Positions 1-8,781 of a stretch of 35,590 nucleotides of DNA are shown piece after piece. The notes below the pieces were generated by a model that was given only the letters and a program-made list of their open reading frames with translations, was not told the origin of the DNA and made no database searches. The stretch comes from Acidobacteriota bacterium. Lineage in GTDB: Bacteria; Acidobacteriota; Polarisedimenticolia; J045. Each line of letters begins with the position of its first letter. Position 1 is the first letter of the stretch. The stretch spans positions 1 through 35,590 of the forward strand of contig RFHH01000138.1 of NCBI GenBank assembly GCA_003696075.1, given 5' to 3'. A program made the position numbers and the translations under genes.

Positions 1-201
1 CGCTAGCGGCGGTGATTTCGCCTTCGGGGCACGCGAGAAGGATGGCGGGATCCGCCGTGCGGGAGAAGGGCCGATCGGCGCGCGCGTCCCGGATGCGGGA
101 GGTGGCATGGAACGGGCCGCCCCTGCGCCCCGCCGGCGCGACAGCGCACCGTCGGGGAAGCACCTCCGGAGAGCGAGGCCGGCGCGGGGGCGGCTCCGCT
201 C
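1..201. other. left edge without an assignable gene
   Basis: No reading frame here has recognisable protein similarity. The short open frames on the plus strand are arginine- and glycine-rich, as expected for out-of-frame reading of GC-rich DNA. The stretch lies downstream of the leftward TraB gene and may hold its 3' end region or the regulatory DNA of a gene outside the window. Confidence 0.5.
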
Positions 202-1365
202 TCAGCGGGAGAGCAGGGTGACCACCCAGGTCCCGCCGATCCACGCCCCGAGGGCCGAACCGAGGCTCGCCATCAGCGAGACCAGGAGAACGCGCGTGAA
301 CCGGTTCCGGTACAGCCCGCGGAGGGTCTGGGCGTCCTCCCGCAGGCGCTCGCAGTCCTCGACCGTGGGCCGCCGCAGCCAAGCCTCCACCAGGCCGACC
401 ACCATCCCGGCGGCGATCGTCGGGTTGAGCGAGGTGATGGGCGAGGCGACGAACGCGGTGACCACCGACAGCAGGCGCGCCCCCGCGAGAAGGCTGAACA
501 GGGCCGCGAGAACCGAGTTCGGGATCAGCCAGGCGAAGAGCATTTCGCGCAAGCCCTCGCCCGCATGCCGCCGGTAGCCCACCGCGAAGGCGGCGAGGAT
601 CAGCGCCGGGAGCAGCCACTTGAGGATCTTCCCCCACGGGCCGGGAGGAGGGACGCTCTCCAGCGCGGCCCGGTCGATCGGGTCCGCAAAGCGCGCCACC
701 ATTCCGGGAACGTGGGCGGCGCCCACGACCGCGACGACCGTCCGCCCGGGCGCCTCGCGGATGCGGGAGACCAGATAGGCGTCCCGCTCGTCGATCAGCG
801 GGCCCTTCACCTCGGGCACGAGCTCGGTGAACTCGCGCATCAACTCCGCGAGCACGTCGCTTTCCTTGATGCGCTCGAGCTCCTGCTCGGTCAGCTCCTC
901 GTCGGCGAAGGCTCCGGCCAGAAGCGCGAAGCCGAGCCGGAGCCGCCTCCACGGACCCAGCCGCCGCCAGGCGCGGCGCAGGGTGATCTGGATGTCGCGG
1001 TCGGCGAGGACGAGGCGGGCTCCGTGCTCCTTCGCCTTATCGATCGCCGCGATCATCTCCGCTCCCGGACGCACGCCGAAGCGATTCCCGAGCCGTTGCT
1101 GGTAGGCGGCGAGGGCGAGGGACACGAGCAGGAAGGGAACTTTTCGCTCTTTGATGACCTGGAAGATGTCCAGGCGCCGCCAGCGCTCCCCGTCCACCAG
1201 CGCCCGGTAGCGGTTCTCGTCGAGCTCGACGCACACGGCGTCGGGGCGCAGGCGATCGATCGCCTCCCGCACCTCCTCGACGCTCCGCCGCGAGACGTGA
1301 GCGGTGCCGACGAGGAAAAACCGCCTCTCCCCGTCCGACAGCTCGGTGATGTGGCCTGCTCCCAT
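202..1365 (-). CDS. TraB/PrgY-family membrane protein
   Basis: The 387-residue product belongs to the TraB/PrgY (GumN-like) family, named for an enterococcal protein that reduces pheromone activity; the biochemical role in most bacteria is unknown. Family hallmarks are visible: FFLVGTAHVSRRSVEEV near the N-terminus, VCVELDENRYRAL about 30 residues later, and VVAVVGAAHVPGM near residue 220. The last 150 residues contain several hydrophobic segments (for example around ILKWLLPALILAAFAVGY and VVTAFVASPITSLNPTIAAGMVVGL), so the conserved domain is tethered to the membrane by a helical C-terminus, as is usual for long members. An ATG 21 bases further upstream (1386) is in frame, but the start at 1365 has a GAGG about 7 bases before it and sits well behind the promoter-like -10 at 1401-1406. 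It is divergent from the HMG-CoA reductase gene. The family call is firm; the function is unknown. Confidence 0.9.
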   Translation of the reverse strand: MGAGHITELSDGERRFFLVGTAHVSRRSVEEVREAIDRLRPDAVCVELDENRYRALVDGERWRRLDIFQVIKERKVPFLLVSLALAAYQQRLGNRFGVRPGAEMIAAIDKAKEHGARLVLADRDIQITLRRAWRRLGPWRRLRLGFALLAGAFADEELTEQELERIKESDVLAELMREFTELVPEVKGPLIDERDAYLVSRIREAPGRTVVAVVGAAHVPGMVARFADPIDRAALESVPPPGPWGKILKWLLPALILAAFAVGYRRHAGEGLREMLFAWLIPNSVLAALFSLLAGARLLSVVTAFVASPITSLNPTIAAGMVVGLVEAWLRRPTVEDCERLREDAQTLRGLYRNRFTRVLLVSLMASLGSALGAWIGGTWVVTLLSR

Positions 1366-1400
1366 CCGGAACCTCGCGGGCGGCACGCCGCCGGCCGCCC

Positions 1401-1429
1401 GTAATACACTTGCGAGCAGCGCCTGTCGA
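1401..1429 (-). promoter_or_regulatory. sigma-70-like promoter of the TraB gene
   Basis: Read on the minus strand, TCGACA (1424-1429) is followed by a 17-base spacer and TATTAC (1401-1406). These match 5/6 and 4/6 of the -35 and -10 consensus. Transcription would begin near 1394, about 29 bases before the ATG at 1365. On the opposite strand TACACT (1405-1410) could act as the -10 for the divergent HMG-CoA reductase gene. Pattern match only. Confidence 0.5.
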
Positions 1430-1502
1430 ACCGCGGCTGGGCCCGGTCCCCGGCGAGGGCGCGCCGCCGGCCGGCCGGTCCGGCCCGCCGCACGGAGCCG
1501 AC

Positions 1503-3044
1503 ATGAAGATCCCGTCGTTGATCCTGCGCCAGCTCTACACCTTCGGCTCGCTCGCCTCCGAGCGGGAAACGGTCTCTTTTTCGCTGAAGAACCGGCTCAG
1601 CGACGCCTCCCTTACCGGGCTGGTCGAGGTGAGGATCGACGGGCGTCGCTTCGAGCCCGGGGAGGTGGTCCTCGAGCTGCCGGGCGGCCGGTCGCTCCGC
1701 GGCTCCGAGCTGAGCGCGGACCGCCCGGTGCCCTTCCCCCTTCGCCAGGCGGTGACCCTGCGGGTCCCGTCGCCGCCCTTGGATCCCGGCAAGCATGAGC
1801 TGGCGATCACCTTCGACACGAAACCGTTCGGGCGGCTCCGGCTCGCCGTCGAGGACGCGGTCTCGAAAGAGCCGCCGCGCCGGGTCAAGATTCCGTCGAA
1901 CCGGGAGAACGACTACACCCCCGAGATCGTGGCCGAACGCCAGCGGTTCGTCGAGTCCTTCAGCGGGGTCCCGCTGCGGCACATCACCCACTTCTCCTTC
2001 GACCCGGCGGTGACCAAGGGGAACTGCGAGCACTTCACCGGCGTCGCCCAGGTCCCCATCGGCTTCGCGGGACCGATCAGGATCAACGGCGAGCACGCGA
2101 AGGGCGAGTTCCTCGTTCCCCTGGCGACCACGGAGGGCACGCTGGTCGCTTCGTACAACCGCGGCATCAAGGTCCTGAACCTGAGCGGCGGCGTGAAGAC
2201 CACCGTTCAGGACGATGCGATGCAGCGCGCCCCGGTGTTCGTCTTCGACTCGGCGCGGGAAGCGCTCGCCTTCAAGGCGTGGGTGGAGGAGAACTTCGAC
2301 GGCATCCGCGAGGCGGCGGAGGCGACGTCCAGCGTGGCCCGGCTCAAGTACATCGACATCTTTCTCGCCAGCAAATTCGCCTTTCTCAGGTTCAACTTCC
2401 TCACCGGCGACGCCGCAGGGCAGAACATGGTCGGCCGGGCGACCTTCGCCGCCTGCAGCTGGATCCTCGACCGGGTGAAGACCGTCCGCCGGTTCTACCT
2501 CGAATCGAATCTGGCAACCGACAAGAAGACCTCGCAGGTGAACGTGATGCGGACGCGGGGCAAGCGGGTCACGGCGGAGGCGGTGATCCCGCGAGAGGTG
2601 CTGATCGAGCACATGCGGGTCGAACCGGAGCAGCTCCACTACCACTACGGCGTCGCCTCGGTGGGAACCGTTCTCTCGGGCGCGAACAACAACGGGCTCC
2701 ACTCGCCCAACGCCACCACCGCGCTGTTCATCGCCACCGGCCAGGACGTGGCCAACGTCGCCGAATCGTCGGCGGGGATCCTCTACGCCGAGCTGACCGA
2801 CTCGAAGGACTTCTACATCTCCCTCACCCTCCCCTCCCTGATCGTCGCCACCTACGGGGGCGGCACGGGACTGCCGACCCAGCGGGAGTGCCTGGAGATC
2901 ATGGGCTGCTACGGCCGGGGCAAGGTCCGGAAGCTCGCCGAGATCGTGGCGGGCGTCTGCCTGGCGGGGGAGATCTCGCTGGCCTGCGCGATCTCCTCGC
3001 TCGACTGGGTTTCGAGCCACGAAAAGTACGGCCGGAACCGGTAG
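1503..3044 (+). CDS. HMG-CoA reductase with extra N-terminal domain
   Basis: The 513-residue product should reduce 3-hydroxy-3-methylglutaryl-CoA to mevalonate with a nicotinamide cofactor, the committed step of mevalonate-type isoprenoid synthesis. Catalytic motifs are complete: Glu211 in TTEGTLVASYNRG, Lys342 in TDKKTSQVN, Asp415 in TGQDVAN, and a C-terminal His506 in SSHEKYG. CEHFTGVAQVPIGFAGP corresponds to the class I ENVIG/substrate segment, and GDAAGQNM replaces the usual DAMGMN cofactor motif, so this is a divergent class I-type enzyme. Residues 1 to about 120 form an additional beta-rich domain (VRIDGRR, LDPGKHELAITF) that resembles the DUF6379 / C-deglycosidase beta-subunit fold; that similarity is from memory and tentative. 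The ATG at 1503 is preceded by CGGAGCCGAC; an in-frame start at 1410 lacks a comparable site and would add arginine-rich sequence. No other mevalonate gene is in the window. Confidence 0.93.
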   Translation: MKIPSLILRQLYTFGSLASERETVSFSLKNRLSDASLTGLVEVRIDGRRFEPGEVVLELPGGRSLRGSELSADRPVPFPLRQAVTLRVPSPPLDPGKHELAITFDTKPFGRLRLAVEDAVSKEPPRRVKIPSNRENDYTPEIVAERQRFVESFSGVPLRHITHFSFDPAVTKGNCEHFTGVAQVPIGFAGPIRINGEHAKGEFLVPLATTEGTLVASYNRGIKVLNLSGGVKTTVQDDAMQRAPVFVFDSAREALAFKAWVEENFDGIREAAEATSSVARLKYIDIFLASKFAFLRFNFLTGDAAGQNMVGRATFAACSWILDRVKTVRRFYLESNLATDKKTSQVNVMRTRGKRVTAEAVIPREVLIEHMRVEPEQLHYHYGVASVGTVLSGANNNGLHSPNATTALFIATGQDVANVAESSAGILYAELTDSKDFYISLTLPSLIVATYGGGTGLPTQRECLEIMGCYGRGKVRKLAEIVAGVCLAGEISLACAISSLDWVSSHEKYGRNR

Positions 3045-3053
3045 CCGGGGATA

Positions 3054-3076
3054 CGGGCCCTCGCGCGGCGGGCCCG
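3054..3076. terminator. hairpin between convergent genes
   Basis: CGGGCCC (3054-3060) and GGGCCCG (3070-3076) form a 7-bp GC stem with a 9-base loop, in the 39-base gap between the ends of the HMG-CoA reductase and CinA-like genes. The position fits a bidirectional transcription stop. There is no T-run on either side, so it is not a textbook intrinsic terminator. Confidence 0.35.
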
Positions 3077-3083
3077 CCGGGCG

Positions 3084-4253
3084 TCAGTTGCGATCCGGCG
3101 CCTCCCCCTCTCCGACGAGGTCGAGCATCGCGCGCAGCGCGAGCCACGCGGCGGCCGGGCTCACCCGGTCGCGCGGGCCGGGAACGGACCTCCGCCCCTC
3201 CCGTGCGAGCCCGCCCGGGCCGGCAGCGGCCCAGCTCGCCACGGTGGAACCGGCGCCGGGGGCCGCCAGCCCGAGCACCAGGGCCGCGTCCGTTCCGGCC
3301 CGCCGCCGCAGTTCCAGCGCCGTTCTCCGGTCGGCGGCCACTTCGGGGCGGACGTCGGCCCGGCGGAGCACCCGATCCCCCTCCGCGGCCGACGCGACCA
3401 GGGCCGGCAGGGCGGCACCCGAGGCGACGTCCTGGAGCAGGGCCAGGGCGGCCCCCCGGCGGGCGAGGCGGGACACGACCAGCTCGGGAAGGCGGATCCG
3501 TCCCTCGGAGTAGACGATCGGCCCGAGGTGGGACCGGATCCGGTCCGCCACCGCGCGGGCCCGCGCGGCGGCGGCCGCACCCCCGCGCGCCAGGACCTTC
3601 AGCTCGATCTCGGGGAAGCGCACCCGGTAGCCGAGCTCGATGCCCGGGGGAACCGGTTCGAGCGCGGCGATCGACTCCGCCAGGCGGGACTCGGTGACGC
3701 CGAAACAACGGAGGACGATCTGATGGCCGGGATTCGCCACCGACCGGGCGATCTCCGGTGCGACGCTGGCCTCGAACATCGCGCGCATTTCGCCGGGGAC
3801 CCCCGGGAGGAAGAAGCAGCGCGCGCCGGCCAGCCGGACCGAGAAGCCGGGCGCGGTTCCGGCGGGGTTCGGAATGAGGGCGGCTCCCCTCGGAATGTCG
3901 GCCTGCTTGAGGTTGCACTGCGGCATGCGGCGCCCCAGCGCGGCGAACCGGGAGCGGATGGCCTGCACCGCTTCCTCGCGGCGTTCCAGCGGGACCCCCA
4001 GCCGCTGGGCCACGGCCGCCGCCGTGAGGTCGTCGCTGGTCGGACCCAGCCCTCCGGTCACCACGACGACGTCGGCCTCGCCGGCGGCGCGTTCGAGGGC
4101 GTCGCCGATGCGCCGCGGATCGTCGCCGACGATCGCGATGCCGATCACCTCCGCCCCGATGTCGGTCATGCGCGAGGCGAGCCACGAGGCATTGGCGTCG
4201 GGAAGCTCGCCCCGCGTGAGCTCGGTTCCGACGGCGATCAGCGCGGCGCGCAT
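3084..4253 (-). CDS. CinA-like protein with degenerate C-terminal domain
   Basis: The 389-residue product resembles CinA, in which an N-terminal MoaB/MogA-like (COG1058) domain, linked to pyrophosphatase activity on nucleotide derivatives, is joined to a C-terminal PncC-type nicotinamide-nucleotide amidase. The N-terminal half is well conserved: ALIAVGTELTRGELPDANASWL at the start, VVVTGGLGPTSDDLT near residue 64, NPAGTAPGF and FLPGVPGEMRAMF near 130-160. The C-terminal region (about 255-389) has lost the AESCTGG-type motif that supplies the catalytic serine of PncC; LALLQDVASGAALPALV occupies that place. Amidase activity is therefore unlikely, while the N-terminal activity could be intact. 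The ATG at 4253 is chosen because the conserved domain begins immediately; a much longer upstream open frame antisense to the protease is a GC artefact. Confidence 0.85.
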   Translation of the reverse strand: MRAALIAVGTELTRGELPDANASWLASRMTDIGAEVIGIAIVGDDPRRIGDALERAAGEADVVVVTGGLGPTSDDLTAAAVAQRLGVPLERREEAVQAIRSRFAALGRRMPQCNLKQADIPRGAALIPNPAGTAPGFSVRLAGARCFFLPGVPGEMRAMFEASVAPEIARSVANPGHQIVLRCFGVTESRLAESIAALEPVPPGIELGYRVRFPEIELKVLARGGAAAAARARAVADRIRSHLGPIVYSEGRIRLPELVVSRLARRGAALALLQDVASGAALPALVASAAEGDRVLRRADVRPEVAADRRTALELRRRAGTDAALVLGLAAPGAGSTVASWAAAGPGGLAREGRRSVPGPRDRVSPAAAWLALRAMLDLVGEGEAPDRN

Positions 4254-4373
4254 GGCGCGCAGTCTCGTGTGCCGGCGCCGCCGCGTCAACGGCGGCCGGC
4301 GGTGGGGTTGCCGCCATCGGCCGACCGCGGTTTCATTCCGGTGGCGGGCAGGGGCCCGCGGCGGAGGGTGGCG

Positions 4374-6917
4374 ATGAGAGGCGCGGACCTGCGGCGGGCC
4401 ATCATGGCGGTGGGAGCGGTCCTCTTTGTTGTCGGCACCGCCGCCGCCGAGGTGCCGGTCGTCGAGCTGCCGGCCCCCGACGTGGCGGCCGCGATGGAGG
4501 AGGACGCCCGGACTCCGCGGGGGGTGCGGCCGTTCCGGGTCGGGCTGCCGCGGAAGACGGACATCTCTCCGGACCGCGCGGCAGCCTGGCGAGATCTGCA
4601 GGGTGGCGGAAAGCTCTGGACGGTGAGCGTGCGCTCCCCCGGAGCGCTGTGGCTCGTCCTGGGCTTCGGCACCTTCCGGCCCCTTCCCGGGGCCGAGCTG
4701 CGTGTCATGGATCCCTCCCGCACCCATGTGCTCGGCCCGTACACCCACCGCGACATCCGGCCGCACGGCCAGCTGTGGCTCCCGCCGCTGCCCGGCGATA
4801 CCGCCGTCATCGAGCTGCTCTGGCCGGCGGAGCTCGCGGGAAAGCGGGCGAACCTCCACCTCGGCACCGTGTCCCACGGCTACCGTCCCTGGGGCGGCAT
4901 CGGCGGGCCGGGCCCGGGGGACACGGAACCCGAGGCCGGCTCGTGCAACATCGACATCAACTGCCCGCTCGGCGCCGACTGGCAGGACGACAAGCGGGGC
5001 GTGGTGAACCTGCTGTCCGGAGGGAGCGGGTATTGCAGCGGCTCCCTCATCGCCACGACGGCGGCGGACTGCCGGAATCTCGTGCTCACCGCTCACCACT
5101 GCCTGTCCACCGCCGGCGAGGCGGCGAGCACCACGTTCCAGTTCAACTTTGAGCGCCCGCAGTGCGGCTCGGGCTCCGGCCGGACGGATCAGACGGTGAC
5201 CGGCTCCACGCTGGTGGCGACCTATGCGCCGAGCGATTTCACGCTGCTCGAACTCGATGTCGACCCTCCCGAGTCCTACAACGTCTACTACAACGGCTGG
5301 AGCCGCTCCTCGACCCCGGCCAGCGCCTCCTGGTGCATCCACCATCCCAACAACGACGAGAAGTCGATTTCGCGGAACCTGGACCCCCTCGTCGACGGAC
5401 GGGCCTGGGGTCCCGACCACTGGCGCGTCACGGAGTGGGAAGACGGCACCACCGAGCCCGGCTCCTCGGGCTCGCCCCTGTTCGATCCGGACCACAGGAT
5501 CGTGGGCCAGCTCCACGGCGGCACCGCCTCGTGCACCAGCCACACTTACGACGAGTTCGGCAAGCTCTCGGTCTCCTGGACCGGCGGGGGCACGCCGTCC
5601 ACGCGGCTGTCCGACTGGCTGGACCCCGCGGGGACCGGAGCGGTGACGCAGGACGGGATCGACGCGTCCTTCTGCCGGGTTCCGCGGCCGCGCCTCGTGT
5701 ACGACGGGCATGTCGTGGACGACTCCGCGGGCAACGGAAACGGTGTGGCCGACCCGGGGGAGACGTTCGTTCTCGAGGTCGACTCGCGAAACACCGGAAC
5801 GCTCGGCGCCACGCACGTCCAGGGGACGCTCTCGACCTCCACGCCGGACGCCACGGTGACCGATCCCGCCGCCGACTGGCCCGACATCCCCGAGGGCACG
5901 GTTCGCCGCTCGCTTCCCCCGCATTTCACGGTCGAACTCGCGCCGACCCATCCCTGTGGGGACCCGATCGCCTTCACCCTCGACATGACCGCACTCGAGG
6001 ATCCCGGCTCGTGGACGTCGGACTTCGAGGTGCCGGTGGGCACGGCGTCCACCAACGAGGAGTTCCGCGACGACATGGAGCAGGGGCCGAACGGCTGGAC
6101 GACGCAGAGCCTGACGGGCTCCAACGACTGGGTCCAGACCACCGCGGACAGTTCCAGTCCCAGCCACTCGTGGTTCGTCTCCGACATCGGAAGCGTGAGC
6201 GACAGCGTGCTCGTCATGCCGCTGCTGACCTCCCTCCCGGAACGATCGGTTCTCAGGTTCCAGCACCGGATGAACTCCGAGAGCGGATACGACGGCGGCG
6301 TCCTCGAGTACAGCGCCGACGGTGGCCCGTGGCAGGATGCCGGTCCGCTGATCGTCTCGGGAGGCTACACGGCGACGATCAGCACCTCCTACGGGTCGCC
6401 CCTCGCCGGCCGCGAGGCCTGGTCCGGGGATTACGGCGGATGGACGGAGGTCGAGGTGGACCTGGCGACCCTCGCCGGATCGGACGTGCGGTTCCGGTGG
6501 CGGTTCGCCACCGACGAGTCGGTTTCCGACGAGGGCTGGTATATCGACGACGTCGTCGTCGAGTCGACGTCCTACACATGCAACACGCCGCCGGCGCTCC
6601 CCGGCGAAGCGTCCGACCCGGCCGGGCCGGGCCGCCCGTTCACCGTGACGCCGGACCCGGGCGGCTACCGGCTCGAGTGGTCGGAACCGCCGGGCGGCGG
6701 GCCGGTCGTCGACTACGTGCTCTACCGGACGGACCTCCGGGGGTTCTACGATCCCGCCTGCGAGGCGAACCTCGGAGCGGGGACCTCGGCGGTCCTGCCG
6801 GATCTGCCGGCCGACCACGGCCTGCTCGTCGTCGCGCGGAACGGCGCCGGGGAGGGACCGTACGGGCGCGGGAGCGACGGGACACCCCGGGGGGCTTCGT
6901 CGGCCCCCTGTCCGTGA
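4374..6917 (+). CDS. secreted trypsin-fold serine protease with C-terminal beta domains
   Basis: The 847-residue exported protease resembles lysyl-endopeptidase-type S1 enzymes. A signal peptide occupies residues 1 to about 25 (hydrophobic IMAVGAVLFVVGTAAA). Residues 26-180 look like a propeptide or N-terminal beta domain. The catalytic domain has His242 in VLTAHHC, Asp288 in APSDFTLLEL and Ser365 in EPGSSGSPLFD, with many cysteines typical of secreted forms. After about residue 430 come a CARDB-like segment (GNGNGVADPGETF), a jelly-roll-like domain of the immune-inhibitor-A/MAM type (DDMEQGPNGW to EGWYIDDVVVES), and a fibronectin-III-like tail (YRLEWSEPPGGG, DYVLYRTD). These tails often help large secreted hydrolases bind substrate or surfaces. 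The ATG at 4374 has GGAGGGTGGCG just before it and begins the signal peptide. Cleavage after lysine is suggested by family resemblance only. Confidence 0.9.
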   Translation: MRGADLRRAIMAVGAVLFVVGTAAAEVPVVELPAPDVAAAMEEDARTPRGVRPFRVGLPRKTDISPDRAAAWRDLQGGGKLWTVSVRSPGALWLVLGFGTFRPLPGAELRVMDPSRTHVLGPYTHRDIRPHGQLWLPPLPGDTAVIELLWPAELAGKRANLHLGTVSHGYRPWGGIGGPGPGDTEPEAGSCNIDINCPLGADWQDDKRGVVNLLSGGSGYCSGSLIATTAADCRNLVLTAHHCLSTAGEAASTTFQFNFERPQCGSGSGRTDQTVTGSTLVATYAPSDFTLLELDVDPPESYNVYYNGWSRSSTPASASWCIHHPNNDEKSISRNLDPLVDGRAWGPDHWRVTEWEDGTTEPGSSGSPLFDPDHRIVGQLHGGTASCTSHTYDEFGKLSVSWTGGGTPSTRLSDWLDPAGTGAVTQDGIDASFCRVPRPRLVYDGHVVDDSAGNGNGVADPGETFVLEVDSRNTGTLGATHVQGTLSTSTPDATVTDPAADWPDIPEGTVRRSLPPHFTVELAPTHPCGDPIAFTLDMTALEDPGSWTSDFEVPVGTASTNEEFRDDMEQGPNGWTTQSLTGSNDWVQTTADSSSPSHSWFVSDIGSVSDSVLVMPLLTSLPERSVLRFQHRMNSESGYDGGVLEYSADGGPWQDAGPLIVSGGYTATISTSYGSPLAGREAWSGDYGGWTEVEVDLATLAGSDVRFRWRFATDESVSDEGWYIDDVVVESTSYTCNTPPALPGEASDPAGPGRPFTVTPDPGGYRLEWSEPPGGGPVVDYVLYRTDLRGFYDPACEANLGAGTSAVLPDLPADHGLLVVARNGAGEGPYGRGSDGTPRGASSAPCP

Positions 6918-6939
6918 CGCCGCGCGGGAGGAAAACACC

Positions 6940-7311
6940 GTGAGGCTTGCCCACACGATGATCCGGGTCAGAGACCTGGAACGCTCGCTCGCCTTCTACG
7001 TCGGCTTCCTCGGCTTGCGGAAGGTTCGCGAGCGGCCGATCGGGGATGAGGCCGTGCTGGTCTTCCTCACCGACGAGGTCGGGGCCTATCACATCGAGCT
7101 GACCTGGAACCGCGACGGCCGCGACTACGTGCTGGGCGACCAGTTCGGCCACCTCGCCTTCTTCACCGACGACCTCGATGCGGTCATCCGGGCGGTGGAG
7201 GAGCGCGGATGGCCGTACCGGCGCTCCCGTCCCGAGATTCCCACCCGGTACATCTTCGTCAAGGATCCCGACGGGTACGAGATCGAGATCCTCGAAAACC
7301 GCCCCCGCTGA
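6940..7311 (+). CDS. VOC-superfamily (glyoxalase I-like) protein
   Basis: The 123-residue protein has the two beta-alpha-beta-beta-beta units of the vicinal-oxygen-chelate fold. MIRVRDLERSLAFYVGFLGLR opens the first and FGHLAFFTDDLDAVIRAVEERG the second, and it ends with the family signature FVKDPDGYEIEILE. Candidate metal ligands include His5, the glutamate in YHIELTWN, His66 in FGHLAF and the glutamate in EIEILE, the pattern of lactoylglutathione lyases (methylglyoxal detoxification). Other VOC enzymes share this pattern, so the substrate is open. The GTG start has GGGAGG seven bases before it. The gene follows the protease by 22 bases and may be co-transcribed, with no obvious functional link. 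Confidence 0.88.
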   Translation: MRLAHTMIRVRDLERSLAFYVGFLGLRKVRERPIGDEAVLVFLTDEVGAYHIELTWNRDGRDYVLGDQFGHLAFFTDDLDAVIRAVEERGWPYRRSRPEIPTRYIFVKDPDGYEIEILENRPR

Positions 7312-7317
7312 CGGCCC

Positions 7318-8712
7318 TCACGCGAGGCGCGCGTCGTCGAGCGCGGCGTCGTCCCGGCGCCGACGAGCCAGCCGGGGCCGGAACGCGGACCGTTCCATCG
7401 CCCGCAACCCCGGCTCGAAGAAGAACTCTCTCTCGCCCGGCGGAGGCACCAGATCGTCCAGCCAGGTGGCGCGCGGATCGAACCGGGCGAAAAAGGGCCG
7501 GCCCACCCATTCCGGATCGCGCGCCTGGATGAAGCTGAGCACGAACAGCTTCTGGCCGCCGATCTCGGTGACCCCGTGCACGAGCACCTTCCCCGGCTTG
7601 GCGGACATCGAGGGCCCGCGCACCGTTCTGCCGAGCCCCGACTGGCACCGGTAGGCCTCGCGGAAGATCTCGACCGCCCGCGCCAGCGGGACCTCGAAGT
7701 AGTTCTTCGGGCCGGTGTCGCGCTCGACGAACATGTAATACGGGACGGCGCCGAGCCGCACCTGAGTCCGCCACAGCTCGGCCCAGACCCGCGGGTCGTC
7801 GTTGACGTGGCGGACCAGCGGCGCCTGGGTGCGGACGACGGCCCCCGTGGCACGGATCCGCCGGACCGCGCGCTGCGCCGCCCGGGTCCTCAGCTCGCGC
7901 GGGTGCGAGTAGTGGGCCATCACGGCGAGGTGCCGGCCCGAGGCGACGACGCGCTCGAACAGCCGGAGGAGATCGTCGGCGTCCGGGTCGGTGAGGAAGC
8001 GGTACGGCCAGTAGGCGGGCGCCTTCGTGCCGATCCGGATGCTGCGAACGTGCTCGATGTCCAGCAGCGGCTCGACGTAGCGCGACAGCGCGTCGGCCCG
8101 CATCACCAGGGGATCGCCTCCGGTGAACAGGACGCTGGAAACCTCGCGGTGGTCGCGCACGTAGCCCGCGAGCTTCTGCGCCTCCCTCTCGGCGAACTTC
8201 AGCCCCTCCAGACCCACGAACTGGGCCCACCGGAAGCAGTAGCTGCAGTAGGCGTGACAGGTCTGTCCCTGACTCGGGAAGAAGAGCACCGTCTCCCGGT
8301 ACTTGTGCTGGAGGCCCGAGAGCCGCTCCCCGTGCCAGACGGGAACGTTCAGGCTCATCTGCCCGGCGGGATGGGGGTTGAGCCGCATCTGGATCCGGCG
8401 CGCCTCCGCTCGGATCGTTCGGTCGTCCGCCCCCTTCTCGACGAGCCGGAGCATGCGGCGGAAGTCCTCGGGCGCCAGCATGCCGGGCTGGGGAAACGTG
8501 AGCTGGAAGATCGGATCCTCCGGCACGCGGCGCCAGTCGATCAGCTCCTCCACGACGTAGGCGTTGGTCCGGAACGGCAGGACGGCGGAGACGGCCTGCA
8601 TCGCCCGCACCATTCCCTCTCCGAGAGCCTGCAACTGCGGGAGGCGGGCGAGGTCCTTGCGGGTGTACGCCTTGTATCGAGGCGGCAGCGCCGGTCGGGC
8701 CGTGGGCGACAC
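7318..8712 (-). CDS. KamA-family radical SAM aminomutase
   Basis: The 464-residue protein belongs to the lysine 2,3-aminomutase (KamA) family: radical SAM, PLP-dependent enzymes that move an amino group between adjacent carbons. The iron-sulfur motif CxxxCxxC is C152-HAY-C156-SY-C159, followed by FRWAQF. The SAM-binding GGDP-type motif is in VLFTGGDPLVM near residue 195. The lysine in GPSMSAKPGKVLV probably holds PLP, matching GGGGK of the clostridial enzyme. Length is slightly above the 416-440 of classical KamA. No beta-lysine catabolic genes (kamD/E, kdd, kce) or efp/poxA are nearby, so substrate and pathway are open; beta-lysine as an osmolyte, or another amino acid, is possible. The GTG start has GGAAGGAGGACC before it. 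It is divergent from the metal transporter operon and has its own promoter and a palindromic operator-like site. Confidence 0.9.
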   Translation of the reverse strand: MSPTARPALPPRYKAYTRKDLARLPQLQALGEGMVRAMQAVSAVLPFRTNAYVVEELIDWRRVPEDPIFQLTFPQPGMLAPEDFRRMLRLVEKGADDRTIRAEARRIQMRLNPHPAGQMSLNVPVWHGERLSGLQHKYRETVLFFPSQGQTCHAYCSYCFRWAQFVGLEGLKFAEREAQKLAGYVRDHREVSSVLFTGGDPLVMRADALSRYVEPLLDIEHVRSIRIGTKAPAYWPYRFLTDPDADDLLRLFERVVASGRHLAVMAHYSHPRELRTRAAQRAVRRIRATGAVVRTQAPLVRHVNDDPRVWAELWRTQVRLGAVPYYMFVERDTGPKNYFEVPLARAVEIFREAYRCQSGLGRTVRGPSMSAKPGKVLVHGVTEIGGQKLFVLSFIQARDPEWVGRPFFARFDPRATWLDDLVPPPGEREFFFEPGLRAMERSAFRPRLARRRRDDAALDDARLA

Positions 8713-8781
8713 GAGGGTCCTCCTTCCAGGTTGTGGGGCGCCCGGTGAACGGGGGGATCGGCCTGGGGCGCCCGAGTCCGG

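Noticed and set aside
102-118. Sigma-54-like GG-N10-GC at the left edge
   Set aside because: Only the GG/GC spacing and part of the -24 match; the TTGC block is absent and no gene start follows.
4254-6956. Long minus-strand open frame continuing upstream of the CinA-like gene through the protease gene
   Set aside because: It is antisense to a protease with complete catalytic motifs, and its translation is arginine/glycine-rich without domain similarity; a GC-driven open frame.
7318-8712. EpmB (EF-P lysine-modification aminomutase) identity for the KamA protein
   Set aside because: The protein is much longer than EpmB (about 340 residues) and no efp or epmA gene is nearby.
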